A stretch of 64,000 bases of DNA from DASUBN01 sp036263155 (GTDB taxonomy: Bacteria; Pseudomonadota; Gammaproteobacteria; Natronospirales; REEB76), in contig DATAHN010000110.1 of assembly GCA_036263155.1 (NCBI GenBank), positions 1 to 64,000 of the forward strand, given 5' to 3'. The stretch's first letter is position 1. Every line of letters starts with the position of its first letter. This document shows, one piece after another, positions 18,049-26,082 of this stretch. Position numbers and translations under genes: made by a program. The notes under the pieces were generated by a model. The model saw only the letters and a list, made by a program, of their open reading frames with translations, searched no databases and was not told where the DNA came from.

Positions 18049-18231
18049 ATGGGGAACCTGAAATATCCGACGGAAGGCGGCAGCGGCGGCAAGCGCGGCC
18101 ATTCCAACATGGAGCACGCGGTGTATAGCGACGAGCACAAGGAAACCAGCCGGACGCGCCGGCGGCTGGAAGCGAAGAAGCAGGAACGCGAGGCGGTGAC
18201 GGAGCGCCGCAGCGGCAAGCGCTGGCGCTGA
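18049..18231 (+). CDS. 60-residue basic hypothetical protein
   Basis: A strong ribosome site (GGGAGG, 6 bp before the ATG) and position 12 bp after the aldehyde dehydrogenase support translation. The product starts MGNLKYPTEGGSGGKRGH, has a central SNMEHAVYSDEHKETS, and ends in a helix of alternating basic and acidic residues (RRRLEAKKQEREAVTERR). It lacks cysteine, signal peptide and membrane segment. The strong positive charge would allow nucleic-acid or ribosome binding, but nothing proves it. It is the last gene of the ppsA operon and faces the minus-strand gene at 18233 with one base between the stops. Confidence 0.65.
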   Translation: MGNLKYPTEGGSGGKRGHSNMEHAVYSDEHKETSRTRRRLEAKKQEREAVTERRSGKRWR

Positions 18232-18232
18232 C

Positions 18233-18874
18233 TCAGAACTGGGTGGCGGGGACTTCCTCCAGCACCTCCACGTCGCCGTTCAGCAATAGCTCGTCGTCGT
18301 GGGACTCGGCCTTGGCGCCGTTCCAGTAGTCCACGGCACGGCGCTTCCACTCGCTCATGGAGATAGTGTCCCCCATCACGATCTGCTGGGTGGCCCGGTG
18401 CAGCTCGCCGGTGGCGTTCACCCGGTACACTTTCTTGAAGTCACCGCGCATGTTGTCGAGCCAGAAGCGCACCGCGCGCGGGTCCTCCGGGATCAGCCAT
18501 ATGCAGCTCATGCGCGAGGGCAGCGTCACGTAGAGCTGGCGGCGCACCTCCTCGAAGATCATCTCCCGCACCATGCGGGTGGCCAGGAACAGGCTGTCCA
18601 GCGTCTCGGCCAGGGTGACGACCGGGTCGAAGTGATAGAACGAGAGCTTGGGGTCCTTGGGCTTCTGCTTGCGGTAGAACTCGAGGGCCCTGAGCGCCAC
18701 CATGTCCACGGTGTAGATCTCATTGCTCTTGGGGTTGGTGATGCCGCGGCGGGCCACCTCGAAGGCGCGCCAGGAGTTGTTGGGCTCCAGCCCGAACGAG
18801 ATCCGCGCCCCCTCGAACCACTTGGGGGAGTTGTGCTTGTGGATGTGGAAGAACTTCTGGTTCTCGATATGCAT
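18233..18874 (-). CDS. Conserved-looking cytosolic protein of unknown function
   Basis: The product has 213 residues. The ATG at 18874 (MHIENQKFFHIHKHN) is preferred over 18901 because a TATAAT box ends at 18900, too close for the longer form, and a GGGGG site precedes 18874. The protein has mixed helices and strands without signal peptide or membrane segment. Visible segments are a His-rich N terminus, TVDMVALRALEFYRKQKPKD, a helix ATRMVREMIFEEVRR, and WLIPEDPRAVRFWLDNM. The C-terminal tail is acidic. I do not recognise a family with confidence. The pattern of an N-terminal FFHIHKHN followed by WFEGARISFG could suggest a nucleotide- or toxin-like fold, but no catalytic signature is evident. 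Confidence 0.7.
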   Translation of the reverse strand: MHIENQKFFHIHKHNSPKWFEGARISFGLEPNNSWRAFEVARRGITNPKSNEIYTVDMVALRALEFYRKQKPKDPKLSFYHFDPVVTLAETLDSLFLATRMVREMIFEEVRRQLYVTLPSRMSCIWLIPEDPRAVRFWLDNMRGDFKKVYRVNATGELHRATQQIVMGDTISMSEWKRRAVDYWNGAKAESHDDELLLNGDVEVLEEVPATQF

Positions 18875-18899
18875 GCGCTGACCCCCGGTTCCCGCAGGC

Positions 18900-18905
18900 A
18901 TTATA
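18900..18905 (-). promoter_or_regulatory. Likely -10 box for the 18233-18874 gene
   Basis: Read on the minus strand this is TATAAT, a perfect -10 hexamer about 25 bp before the preferred ATG. No convincing -35 hexamer is visible. It decides the start codon of the gene. Confidence 0.5.
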
Positions 18906-19006
18906 GGGCTCCGCCCCGCCCGGCTACATGACCCGGTTCACATTCCGGCCGTCCGCCCCGCCGCTTCGGGTAGAGTGGTGGCAGGATGGGCCGTACGGGT
19001 ATCCCC

Positions 19007-19360
19007 ATGCTGTACTACTCGATCAAGCTGGCGCTCTCGGCCATCATCATCGTCGCCGTATCGGAACTGGCCAAGCGCCAGCCCGCCTGGGGCGGCCTGC
19101 TGGCCTCGCTGCCGCTGGTGTCGCTGCTGGCGATCGTCTGGCTCTATGTGGACACGCGCGACACGAGCCAGGTGTCGGCCCTCTCCCTCAGCATCTTCTG
19201 GCTGGTGCTGCCGTCCCTGGCGTTCTTCCTGGCGCTGCCGCTGCTCCTGCGCCAGGGGCTCGGCTTCACCGCCTCGCTCGCGCTCGCCGCGCTGGTGACA
19301 ATGGGAGCCTATGCGCTCATGCTGTCCGGGCTGAAGCGCTTCGGCGTGGACCTGACATGA
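19007..19360 (+). CDS. DUF3147-type small membrane protein
   Basis: The product has 117 residues, with four predicted hydrophobic helices: LYYSIKLALSAIIIVAVSE, GLLASLPLVSLLAIVWLY, IFWLVLPSLAFFLALPLLL and a C-terminal AALVTMGAYALMLSG. The order and the ELAKRQPAWGGLLASLPLVS loop fit the DUF3147 family of inner-membrane proteins. An in-frame ATG at 18986 would add MGRTGIP; the second ATG puts the first helix at the N terminus as in relatives I remember. Function of the family is unknown. The stop overlaps an ATG (ATGA), and the next gene starts 18 bp later. Confidence 0.75.
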   Translation: MLYYSIKLALSAIIIVAVSELAKRQPAWGGLLASLPLVSLLAIVWLYVDTRDTSQVSALSLSIFWLVLPSLAFFLALPLLLRQGLGFTASLALAALVTMGAYALMLSGLKRFGVDLT

Positions 19361-19377
19361 AACTGAAGGGGATGACC

Positions 19378-19650
19378 ATGGAGAGACGTCACGCTATCGC
19401 CCTCGCCTGCCTGCTCGCCCTCGCCGCCTGCGGCTCCAAGCAGCCTGACGAGGCCGCCACGCCCGCGCCGCCGCCCGGCACCGGCCCGGTGAAGATCTCC
19501 AGCGGCAACGCGTTCAGCCCGCTAGTGCAGGACCTCAACAAGGCGAAGGCGGTGAACGGCAAGGTGCAGGCGCAGGGCCAGGCCACCGATGATGCCATCG
19601 AGTCCCAGTCCGGCGCGCCGGCGGACTCGACCGCGGAGCAGCCGCGCTAG
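19378..19650 (+). CDS. Small predicted lipoprotein
   Basis: The product has 90 residues, with an AAGGGG site 6 bp before the ATG at 19378; ATGs at 19357 and 19372 are also in frame. The signal MERRHAIALACLLALAACG has a clear lipobox LAAC. The mature part is Pro/Ala-rich (TPAPPPGTGPVKISSGNAF), then VQDLNKAKAVNGKVQAQ, and a disordered C terminus. I recognise no family. It probably follows the DUF3147 gene in one transcript. It converges with the DUF2238 gene and shares the bases CTAG, so the two TAG stops overlap. Confidence 0.65.
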   Translation: MERRHAIALACLLALAACGSKQPDEAATPAPPPGTGPVKISSGNAFSPLVQDLNKAKAVNGKVQAQGQATDDAIESQSGAPADSTAEQPR

Positions 19651-20255
19651 AGCCGCGCGAGCTGGCGATCCTGCCAGCGAGACAGCAGCAGGAGGCTCAA
19701 GGCGGCGCCCACCGTCGCGGTGAGCATGTCCCATTGGGTATCCCACACGTCGCCCTGGGTCGCGAGGAAGGCGTCCGCCGCCGTGCCGCTCGCCTCCGCC
19801 ACCGCCCACTCCAGGAGCTCGTAGCAGGCGCTGACGGCGATGCAGAAACACATCACCGTGAACACCAGCCAGCCGCCCCGTTTGAGCGGTGAGCGGCGCA
19901 GCAGCACTTCCCGCGCGAGCATGGCCGGTACGAAGCCCTGGGCGAAGTGGCCGACGCGGTCGAAGTCGTTGCGGGCGAAGCCCCAGTGCTGGTCCCGCAG
20001 CCAGCTGAACAGCGGCACTTCGGCGTAGGTGTAGTGGCCGCCCACCATCAGGATGCAGGCATGCAGAAGCACCAGCGTGTAGCACAGGGTGGTGAAGCGG
20101 AAGCGCGGGTAGAGCGCGACCAGCACCGGCACACCGATCATCATCGGGAATGTCTCCAGCACCCAGGTGAAGTAGTCGTGGGGCCGGATCCCGGACCAGA
20201 GGAAGACCGCGGCACAGGCCGCGAGCAAAGCTACATGCGCACGCCGCGGCTTCAT
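19647..20255 (-). CDS. DUF2238 (YjdF-like) integral membrane protein
   Basis: The product has 202 residues, with five or six hydrophobic segments and the family pattern FPMMIGVPVLVALYPRFRFT, then VGGHYTYAEVPLFSWL, NDFDRVGHFAQGFVPAMLARE and ACYELLEWAVAEASG, ending with DTQWDMLTATVGAALSL. Similar His/Tyr/Asp and ExxEW positions are shared with VanZ-like proteins. It lies in the inner membrane; its role is unknown. The ATG overlaps the stop of the DUF2147 gene (ATGA), so it is the last gene of the minus-strand operon that begins at the dehydratase. Its stop shares CTAG with the convergent lipoprotein gene. Confidence 0.82.
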   Translation of the reverse strand: MKPRRAHVALLAACAAVFLWSGIRPHDYFTWVLETFPMMIGVPVLVALYPRFRFTTLCYTLVLLHACILMVGGHYTYAEVPLFSWLRDQHWGFARNDFDRVGHFAQGFVPAMLAREVLLRRSPLKRGGWLVFTVMCFCIAVSACYELLEWAVAEASGTAADAFLATQGDVWDTQWDMLTATVGAALSLLLLSRWQDRQLARL

Positions 20256-20743
20256 GGCGCGGGCGGTACCGGGACGTCCGCCGGCGGCCGGGTCCATATC
20301 TCGGTACGGCCGAACAGCGAGATACCCACGTAGCCGCGCACCTTGAGGCTGCCGTCCATCATCAGCGTCATCTTGCAGCTGTAGAGCTTGCCGCTCTCCG
20401 GGTCGTAGATCTTGCCGTCCGCCCACACGTTGTCGCCGGCGTACTTGAAGCCCTGGATTAGGGGCAGGCCGATAATGGGCCGCGACTGCAGCGCCTTGTC
20501 CGGATTCTCGCGGTCCACCTTGGACTGGCCCGGCATGGTCTTGTCGTCCGCCGGGTAATCCGGCTCCTTCAGCCACACGATGCGCCCGTCGTAGACGCCG
20601 TCGTGCTTCTCGATCGACACCTTGGCCTTGCCGTCGGCCGTGAGCCAGCTGCCCAGCACCGCGTCGGCATCGTCCGCCGCCCACACGGGCACGGCGAGGG
20701 AGACGGACAGCAGGAAGAGGAACAAGGGCCGGATCAGGCGCAT
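20252..20743 (-). CDS. DUF2147 family secreted protein
   Basis: The product has 163 residues. The start at 20743 has GGAG 7 bp upstream and gives a signal peptide MRLIRPLFLFLLSVSLAVPV ending near VWA. The mature protein has the DUF2147 pattern: VLGSWLTADGKAKVSIEKH, YDGRIVWLKEPDYP, LIQGFKYAGDNVWADGKIYD, GKLYSCKMTLMMDGSLKVRG and ISLFGRTEIWTRP. This is a lipocalin-like beta barrel exported to the periplasm. Function is unknown. It is 71 bp downstream of the preceding operon gene and overlaps the next by four bases. Confidence 0.87.
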   Translation of the reverse strand: MRLIRPLFLFLLSVSLAVPVWAADDADAVLGSWLTADGKAKVSIEKHDGVYDGRIVWLKEPDYPADDKTMPGQSKVDRENPDKALQSRPIIGLPLIQGFKYAGDNVWADGKIYDPESGKLYSCKMTLMMDGSLKVRGYVGISLFGRTEIWTRPPADVPVPPAP

Positions 20744-20814
20744 GGCGATCTCCAGGGTTTTTCGGTGAACGGCAGGGTCAGGCCAGCAGGAAGCCGTGGC
20801 GGTCCACGGCGCCC

Positions 20815-21360
20815 TCACTGCACCCGCGTCACGAACACGGTGGCCCCGTGGCCGGTGAGCGACAGGAGGTAGCCGAAGCTCATGCGCTTGATCACCACCG
20901 GCGGGTTCTCGAGGCGGGTCTCGTAGTAGCTGCCGTCCGCCTGCTTCCAGACCTGGCCGTTCTCAAGCTTGAACAGGGTGCGGCCGTTCCAGCCGGTGAA
21001 GGTGCCGACGATGCGGCTCTCGATGCGCGCGGGCTCGCCGCGCTGCTCCGACGAGAGCATCTCCTTGCCGAAACTCCCGGTGCTGGCGGCGGCCGGGGCC
21101 GGCGTCGGAGCCGCGGGTGAGGCCGGCATCGGCGCGGCCATTGCCGCGGGCGCGTTCGCCGTGGTGGCCGAGGGCGCGTGCGTGTAGCCCGCGAGCCAGG
21201 CGTTGAACGCGGCGAGCTCCTGGGGTGAGAGCTTGTCGAGGCCGGTGGCGTGGAACTGGGAAGCGGTCATCACATCGCGCACGTCCCTGGGTTTGTCCGC
21301 TGCCTGCACGGTGCCGAAGGCGAGGAGCGCGAGCAGGAACGCGAGGGTCTTCGGTCTCAT
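20815..21360 (-). CDS. Periplasmic protein of unknown function
   Basis: The product has 181 residues. The start at 21360 overlaps the dehydratase stop (ATGA) and has GGAG upstream. A signal peptide ends near FGTVQA. The mature N-terminal part has a short helix (KLSPQELAAFNAWLAGY), then a long Ala/Pro linker (about residues 65-95), then a beta-rich domain with RIVGTFTGWNGRTLFKLENG, QVWKQADGSYYE, and NPPVVIKRMSFGYLLSL. That domain type is familiar from uncharacterised proteobacterial proteins, but I cannot name it. It is the second gene of the dehydratase operon. Confidence 0.7.
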   Translation of the reverse strand: MRPKTLAFLLALLAFGTVQAADKPRDVRDVMTASQFHATGLDKLSPQELAAFNAWLAGYTHAPSATTANAPAAMAAPMPASPAAPTPAPAAASTGSFGKEMLSSEQRGEPARIESRIVGTFTGWNGRTLFKLENGQVWKQADGSYYETRLENPPVVIKRMSFGYLLSLTGHGATVFVTRVQ

Positions 21361-22313
21361 CACAGGCTCCACTTGAGGTTATCCAGGTCCACGTTGCCCC
21401 CGCTCAGGATGATACCAGCCCGCCGGCCGCGCACCGGCACCAGGCCCCGGCGCAGGGCCGCCACCGGCACCGCCGAGGAGGGTTCGATGACGAGCTTCAT
21501 GCGTTCCCACACGTAGCGCATGGCCTCCAGGATGTCCTGCTCCTTCACCCGCACCACCTCGTCCACCGTGTCCCGCAGCACCGCGAAGGTGAGCGGTCCG
21601 ATGGTGGCGCGCAGGCCGTCGGCGATGGTGTCCGGGTGCGGCACGGGCACGATGTGGCCGGCCTGGAGCGAGCGCCAGGCGTCGTCTGCGCCCAGGGGTT
21701 CGGTGCCGACGATCCTCGCGCCGGGGCGCAGCGCACGGGTGGCCACGGCAGTGCCGGAGAGGAGGCCGCCGCCGCCGAGGGGGGCCAGCACCAGGTCCAG
21801 CCCCGGCACTTCCTCGTGCAGCTCCAGCGCGGCGGTGCCCTGCCCCGCCATCACCGTGGCATCGTTATAGGGGTGCACCACCGTGGCGCCGGTGGCGTCC
21901 ACGTAGCGCTTGAGCGCCGCCTCGCGGCCGGCCTGGGTGGGCTCGCAGTAGATGATCTCGGCGCCGTAGGCCGCCACCGCCCGCTTCTTGTAGGCGCTGG
22001 CGTTGTCCGGCATCACCACACAGCACTTCACGCCGCGGCGCTTCGCCGCCAGCGCGAGCGCGGTGCCGTGGTTGCCGGAGGAATGGGTGGCGACGCCCCG
22101 CGCCAGCGCACCCGCCGGCAGGCTCAGCACCGCGTTGCTGGCGCCGCGCAGCTTGAACGCCCCCATCTCCTGGAAGTTCTCGCACTTGAAGTGCAGCTCG
22201 GCGCTGAGCTCGGCCTCGAGCTCCGGGCAGCGCAGCACCGGCGTGCGACGCACCTGCGGCGCGATGCGCGCGGCGGCGGAGCGGATGTCGTCGAACCTCA
22301 GGATGTCCTGCAT
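21360..22313 (-). CDS. PLP-dependent threonine/serine dehydratase
   Basis: The 317-residue enzyme of fold type II probably deaminates threonine or serine to the 2-oxo acid. It has the PLP-lysine motif GAFKLRGASNAVLSL, the phosphate loop LAPLGGGGLLSGTA, the SSGNHGTALALAAK helix and the C-terminal SGGNVDLD. It has no C-terminal ACT regulatory domain, so it is of the catabolic TdcB or serine-racemase/hydroxyaspartate-dehydratase class rather than biosynthetic IlvA. The start MQDILRFDDIRSAA at 22313 fits relatives; an upstream in-frame codon would add 20 unlikely residues. It begins an operon with two secreted proteins and a membrane protein, and is divergent from the EamA transporter gene. Confidence 0.88.
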   Translation of the reverse strand: MQDILRFDDIRSAAARIAPQVRRTPVLRCPELEAELSAELHFKCENFQEMGAFKLRGASNAVLSLPAGALARGVATHSSGNHGTALALAAKRRGVKCCVVMPDNASAYKKRAVAAYGAEIIYCEPTQAGREAALKRYVDATGATVVHPYNDATVMAGQGTAALELHEEVPGLDLVLAPLGGGGLLSGTAVATRALRPGARIVGTEPLGADDAWRSLQAGHIVPVPHPDTIADGLRATIGPLTFAVLRDTVDEVVRVKEQDILEAMRYVWERMKLVIEPSSAVPVAALRRGLVPVRGRRAGIILSGGNVDLDNLKWSL

Positions 22314-22381
22314 GCAGGCTTCCGCGTGGGTAAGGCCCGGGGGATAATACCCGACCGCGCCCGGGACGCCCATCCGACCAT

Positions 22382-23317
22382 GTGCGAACGACAGCCGTGA
22401 ACCTGCCTGCGCCCCCCGGCGACCATCCGGCCCGCGGCGCCGTCTGCATCATCGGTGCGGCGATCGCCTTCTCCACCATGGCGGCCCTCATCCGCCACCT
22501 CTCGGGCCACATCCCCGACGGCGTGCTGGTGTTCTGGCGCAGCCTGTTCTCCCTGGTGTTCCTCACCCCGCTCCTGTTGAGGCTCTCCTGGACGCATCTC
22601 AAGAGCGAGCGCATGCACCTGCATGTGGTGCGCGCGGTCTCGGGCCTGCTCTCCATGTACTGTCTGTTCTTCGCTCTCGGGCACCTGCCCATCGCCGAGG
22701 CCATGCTGCTCAACCAGACCGCCACGCTGTTCGTGCCGTTCCTGGGACTCCTGTGGCTGCACGAGCCGGTGGCGCCGAAGGTGCGCTGGGCCATCCTGAT
22801 CGGTTTCGCCGGCGTGCTGCTGGTGCTGCCGCCGGGACGCGGCATCGTGTCCTGGGCGGCGCTGGTGGGTCTGGCCTCCGGCTTCACAGCCGCGTTCTCG
22901 GTGGTGACGGTGCGCTACTCTTCCCGCACCGAGCCCACGACCCGCATCGTGTTCTACTTCTGCCTCTACGCGATGCTGGGTTCGGCGCTGCCGCTGCCAT
23001 GGATCTGGGTGACACCCGCGCTGGGCGAGTGGCCGCTGCTGGTGGTGATCGGCGCACTGGCGGCGCTCGGCCAACTGTTGATGACACGCGGCTACGCGTA
23101 CGCGCCCGCCGCGCAGGTGGGGCCGTTCGGTTACAGCACCATCGTGTTCAGCGTGATGGCGGGCTGGCTCGTATGGGGGGAGACGCCGCGCCTCCTGTTC
23201 TGGTGTGGGGCGGCGCTGATAGCGCTGGGCGGCATCACCGCCCTGCGCGGTGAGCTCTTTGGGATCAGGCCGGCGGGCCGAACTCCGGGCGGAACAGGCG
23301 CTCGCGATAGTGCCTGA
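22382..23317 (+). CDS. EamA-family (DMT superfamily) transporter
   Basis: The 311-residue inner-membrane protein has ten predicted helices in two EamA repeats. The first begins GAVCIIGAAIAFSTMAALI; the second includes LVGLASGFTAAFSVVTVRY. Between them are MLLNQTATLFVPFLGLLWL and other typical helices, and the end has MAGWLVWGETPRLLFWCGAALIALGG. The start is GTG at 22382 or GTG at 22397. Exporters of this family move amino acids or other metabolites. Divergence from a threonine/serine dehydratase could suggest an amino-acid-related substrate, but that is a guess. The 3' end overlaps orn by 53 bp on the other strand. Confidence 0.85.
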   Translation: MRTTAVNLPAPPGDHPARGAVCIIGAAIAFSTMAALIRHLSGHIPDGVLVFWRSLFSLVFLTPLLLRLSWTHLKSERMHLHVVRAVSGLLSMYCLFFALGHLPIAEAMLLNQTATLFVPFLGLLWLHEPVAPKVRWAILIGFAGVLLVLPPGRGIVSWAALVGLASGFTAAFSVVTVRYSSRTEPTTRIVFYFCLYAMLGSALPLPWIWVTPALGEWPLLVVIGALAALGQLLMTRGYAYAPAAQVGPFGYSTIVFSVMAGWLVWGETPRLLFWCGAALIALGGITALRGELFGIRPAGRTPGGTGARDSA

Positions 23318-23828
23318 GCTCGGCCACCGAGTCCCGGATGTCGTCCAGGGCGAGGTGGGTGCTGCTCTTGGTGAGACCGGCTGCGGCGCCCGGCGCCCAG
23401 CGCTTGGCCAGCTCCTTGAGCGTGCTCACGTCCAGGTTGCGGTAATGGAAGAAGCGCTCCAGCTCCGGCATCTCACGCGCCAGGAAGCGCCGGTCCTGGC
23501 AGATGCTGTTGCCGCACATGGGCGAGGCGTTGGGCGGCACGTGCCGCCGCAGGAATTCCAGGGTCGCGCGCTCCGCCTCCGCCATGGAGACCTGGCTCTG
23601 GCGTACCCGCTCCGTGAGGCCGGACTGGCCGTGCTGGCGCGTGCACCACTCGCCCATGGCCGCCAGCACCGCGTCGGGCTGGTGCACCGCGAGGGACGGA
23701 CCTTCCGCCAGCAGGTTGAGCTGCTTGTCTGTGACCAGCGTGGCGATCTCGAGGATGTGGTCGGCGGCGGGGTCGAGCCCAGTCATCTCCAGGTCGATCC
23801 AGATGAGGTTATCAGCGTCCAGCGCCAT
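23265..23828 (-). CDS. orn: Oligoribonuclease
   Basis: The enzyme degrades short RNA oligomers to mononucleotides, including pGpG from cyclic-di-GMP turnover. The 187-residue DEDDh exonuclease begins NLIWIDLEMTGLDPAADHILE, which holds the first acidic motif, and later has MCGNSICQDRRFLAREMPE, NLDVSTLKELAKRW and HLALDDIRDSVAELR, the last with the catalytic His and Asp. The length fits the family (about 180). Its last 53 bp overlap the EamA gene tail to tail. Confidence 0.95.
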   Translation of the reverse strand: MALDADNLIWIDLEMTGLDPAADHILEIATLVTDKQLNLLAEGPSLAVHQPDAVLAAMGEWCTRQHGQSGLTERVRQSQVSMAEAERATLEFLRRHVPPNASPMCGNSICQDRRFLAREMPELERFFHYRNLDVSTLKELAKRWAPGAAAGLTKSSTHLALDDIRDSVAELRHYRERLFRPEFGPPA

Positions 23829-23921
23829 GATCTTCCGGCTTGCGGTGTTGCGATGCGCTTAGTCTAGCGCGCCCGCCGCCGCCGTGCCCACTCACCGCTG
23901 GCTTGGCATAAAATAGCGCGC

Positions 23922-25169
23922 ATGAACGCGCTCACGCTGGCTTTCGTGCTCGCCCTCGCCGCATCGCTGCTGCTGCGCATGTGGCTCAGCCTGCGCCAGA
24001 CCCGGTACGTGCTCGCGCACCGCGACGCGGTGCCGGCGCCCTTCGCCGCCGATATCGGCCTCGCCGCGCACCGCAAGGCCGCTGACTACACTGCCGCCAA
24101 GGGCCGGCTCGCCCGCATCGGCCTCACGCTGGATACCCTGGTGGTGCTGGTATGGACCTTAGGGGGAGGCCTCGCCGCACTGGACGACGCCTGGCGCGGC
24201 CTCGAGCTCGGCCCGCTCCACACCGGCGTGCTGGTGGTAGCGAGTTTCGTGCTGGTGAACGGCCTCATCGGCCTGCCCTTGAGCCTCTACTCCACTTTCG
24301 GCCTGGAGGCGGACTTCGGCTTCAACCGCACCACGCCGCGCACCTACGTGATGGACCTCCTCAAGGCGCTGCTGCTTGCGGTGCTGCTCGGCCTGCCCCT
24401 GCTGTACGCCGCGCTGGCGCTGATGCACGGCGCCGGCGCGAGCTGGTGGCTGTACGTGTGGGCGCTGTGGTTTGGCTTCAGCCTGGTGCTCACTTGGGCT
24501 TACCCGAAGTTCATCGCGCCGCTCTTCAACAAGTTCTCGCCCCTCGCCGACGCGGAACTCAAGGCGCGGCTCGAGGATCTCCTGGCACGCTGCGGCTTCA
24601 CCAGCCAGGGCGTGTTCGTGATGGATGGCTCCACGCGGTCGGCCCACGGCAACGCGTACTTCACCGGTTTCGGCGCCAACAAGCGCATCGTGTTCTTCGA
24701 CACCCTCATGGCGACCCTGCAGCCGGAGGAGATCGAGGCGGTGCTGGCCCACGAGCTTGGCCACTTCCGCCTGCGCCACGTGCTGCAGCGGCTGGTGCTG
24801 AGCGCGGTGCTGGCCCTCCTCGGTCTCGCGCTCCTGGGCTGGCTCTCGCGCCAGGACGGTTTCTACACGGGCCTCGGCGTGGCGGCACCCTCCTCCTACG
24901 CGGCATTGCTGCTTTTCATGCTGCTCTTGCCGCCGTTCCTGCTGGTGCTGGAGCCTTTCGCTTCCGCCTGGTCGCGCCGCCACGAGTTCGAGGCGGACGC
25001 CTACGCACGCAAGCAGGCCGACGGCGCCGCGCTGGTGCGGGCGCTGGTCAAGCTGTACCGGGACAACGCCTCCACCCTCACGCCGGACCCGCTGCATTCG
25101 GCGTTCTACGATTCCCACCCGCCCGCCTTGAGCCGCATCGCGCGCCTGCAAGCCCCTGGAGCGGACTGA
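23922..25169 (+). CDS. M48 family membrane zinc protease (Ste24-like)
   Basis: The 415-residue integral membrane protein resembles CAAX protease 1 / Ste24. The N-terminal half has four or five helices; LYSTFGLEADFGFNRTTP is the conserved loop of this group. The zinc motif is VLAHELGHFRLRH (HExxH), and the third ligand is in RRHEFEADAYARKQA. NAYFTGFGANKRIVFFDTL precedes the active site as in relatives. Bacteria lack most prenylated proteins, so it probably acts in membrane-protein quality control. It is followed 1 bp later by rsgA, so the two are likely cotranscribed. A TAAAAT box near 23908 may be its -10 element. Confidence 0.9.
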   Translation: MNALTLAFVLALAASLLLRMWLSLRQTRYVLAHRDAVPAPFAADIGLAAHRKAADYTAAKGRLARIGLTLDTLVVLVWTLGGGLAALDDAWRGLELGPLHTGVLVVASFVLVNGLIGLPLSLYSTFGLEADFGFNRTTPRTYVMDLLKALLLAVLLGLPLLYAALALMHGAGASWWLYVWALWFGFSLVLTWAYPKFIAPLFNKFSPLADAELKARLEDLLARCGFTSQGVFVMDGSTRSAHGNAYFTGFGANKRIVFFDTLMATLQPEEIEAVLAHELGHFRLRHVLQRLVLSAVLALLGLALLGWLSRQDGFYTGLGVAAPSSYAALLLFMLLLPPFLLVLEPFASAWSRRHEFEADAYARKQADGAALVRALVKLYRDNASTLTPDPLHSAFYDSHPPALSRIARLQAPGAD

Positions 25170-25170
25170 G

Positions 25171-26082
25171 GTGGGGGACGCCCGCAACGCGCGCGTGGTG
25201 GCAGGCCACGGCCGCCGCTTCGTGGTGGAGACCACCGATGGCGCACGCTTCACCTGCCTCACCGCGGGCCGGGGCCTGCAGGTGATCTGCGGCGACCGGG
25301 TGGAGATCGACGGGACCGATGCTGCGGAGCCGCGCATCCTGGCGATCCAGCCGCGCCGCTCCCTGTTCAGCAAGGCGGATGGCCGCGGCCGGGCGGTGCC
25401 GGCGGTGGCCAACCTGGACCGGGTCTTCATGGTGCTGGCGCCGATACCCGCGCCTGAGCTCTTCCTCATGGACAAATACCTCGCCGCCATCGAGGGCATG
25501 CGCATCGCGGCGGGCATCGTGCTCAACAAGATGGACTTGGTGGACGAGGAAGACGACGGCGGCTTGAGCCGGCGCCTCGCCTATCTCGGCGGACTCGGTT
25601 ATCCCGTGTACAAGCTGAGCACCCGCGACGGGCTGGGCCTGGAGGCCTTGGCCACGGCGTCCCGGGGGCACGACAGCATGCTGGTAGGCCAGTCCGGCGT
25701 GGGCAAGTCCTCGCTCCTGAACGCACTGGTGCCGGAAGCCGGGCACCGCATCGACGAGCTCTCCGCCGCCACCGACGAGGGCCGCCACACTACCACTTCT
25801 ACCACCCTGCACCCCCTGCCCGGCGGCGGCGCGCTGGTGGATTCTCCCGGCGTGCGCGACCTGGAACTCAGCGTGCGTGATCCCGGCGAGATCGGTCCGC
25901 TGTTCAGGGACATCCGCGCCGTGGCGCCGCACTGCCGCTTCGCAAACTGCCTGCATCTGCAGGAGCCGGGCTGCGCCGTGAAGGAATCCGTGGAAGCCGG
26001 GACCATCCTGCAGAGCCGCTACACCAGCTATAAGTGGCTGATGACGACGATGCAACAAGCCAAAGATAGAAAATACGACTAG
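25171..26082 (+). CDS. rsgA: Ribosome small-subunit GTPase A
   Basis: The 303-residue circularly permuted GTPase acts in late 30S maturation. It has an N-terminal OB-like domain, then G4 (VLNKMDLV) before G1 (GQSGVGKSSLLN), then switch TTTSTTLHPL and G3 DSPGVRD, the order unique to YjeQ/RsgA. The C-terminal zinc knuckle reads APHCRFANCLHLQEPGCAV. The start is GTG directly after the M48 stop. The last residues KDRKYD end in a TAG that overlaps the hinT stop on the other strand (CTAG). Confidence 0.95.
   Translation: MGDARNARVVAGHGRRFVVETTDGARFTCLTAGRGLQVICGDRVEIDGTDAAEPRILAIQPRRSLFSKADGRGRAVPAVANLDRVFMVLAPIPAPELFLMDKYLAAIEGMRIAAGIVLNKMDLVDEEDDGGLSRRLAYLGGLGYPVYKLSTRDGLGLEALATASRGHDSMLVGQSGVGKSSLLNALVPEAGHRIDELSAATDEGRHTTTSTTLHPLPGGGALVDSPGVRDLELSVRDPGEIGPLFRDIRAVAPHCRFANCLHLQEPGCAVKESVEAGTILQSRYTSYKWLMTTMQQAKDRKYD

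Noticed and set aside
19647..20684. Longer 345-codon version of the DUF2238 gene
   Set aside because: The added part is a shadow of the DUF2147 gene; the ATG at 20255 overlaps the preceding stop and starts the first membrane helix.
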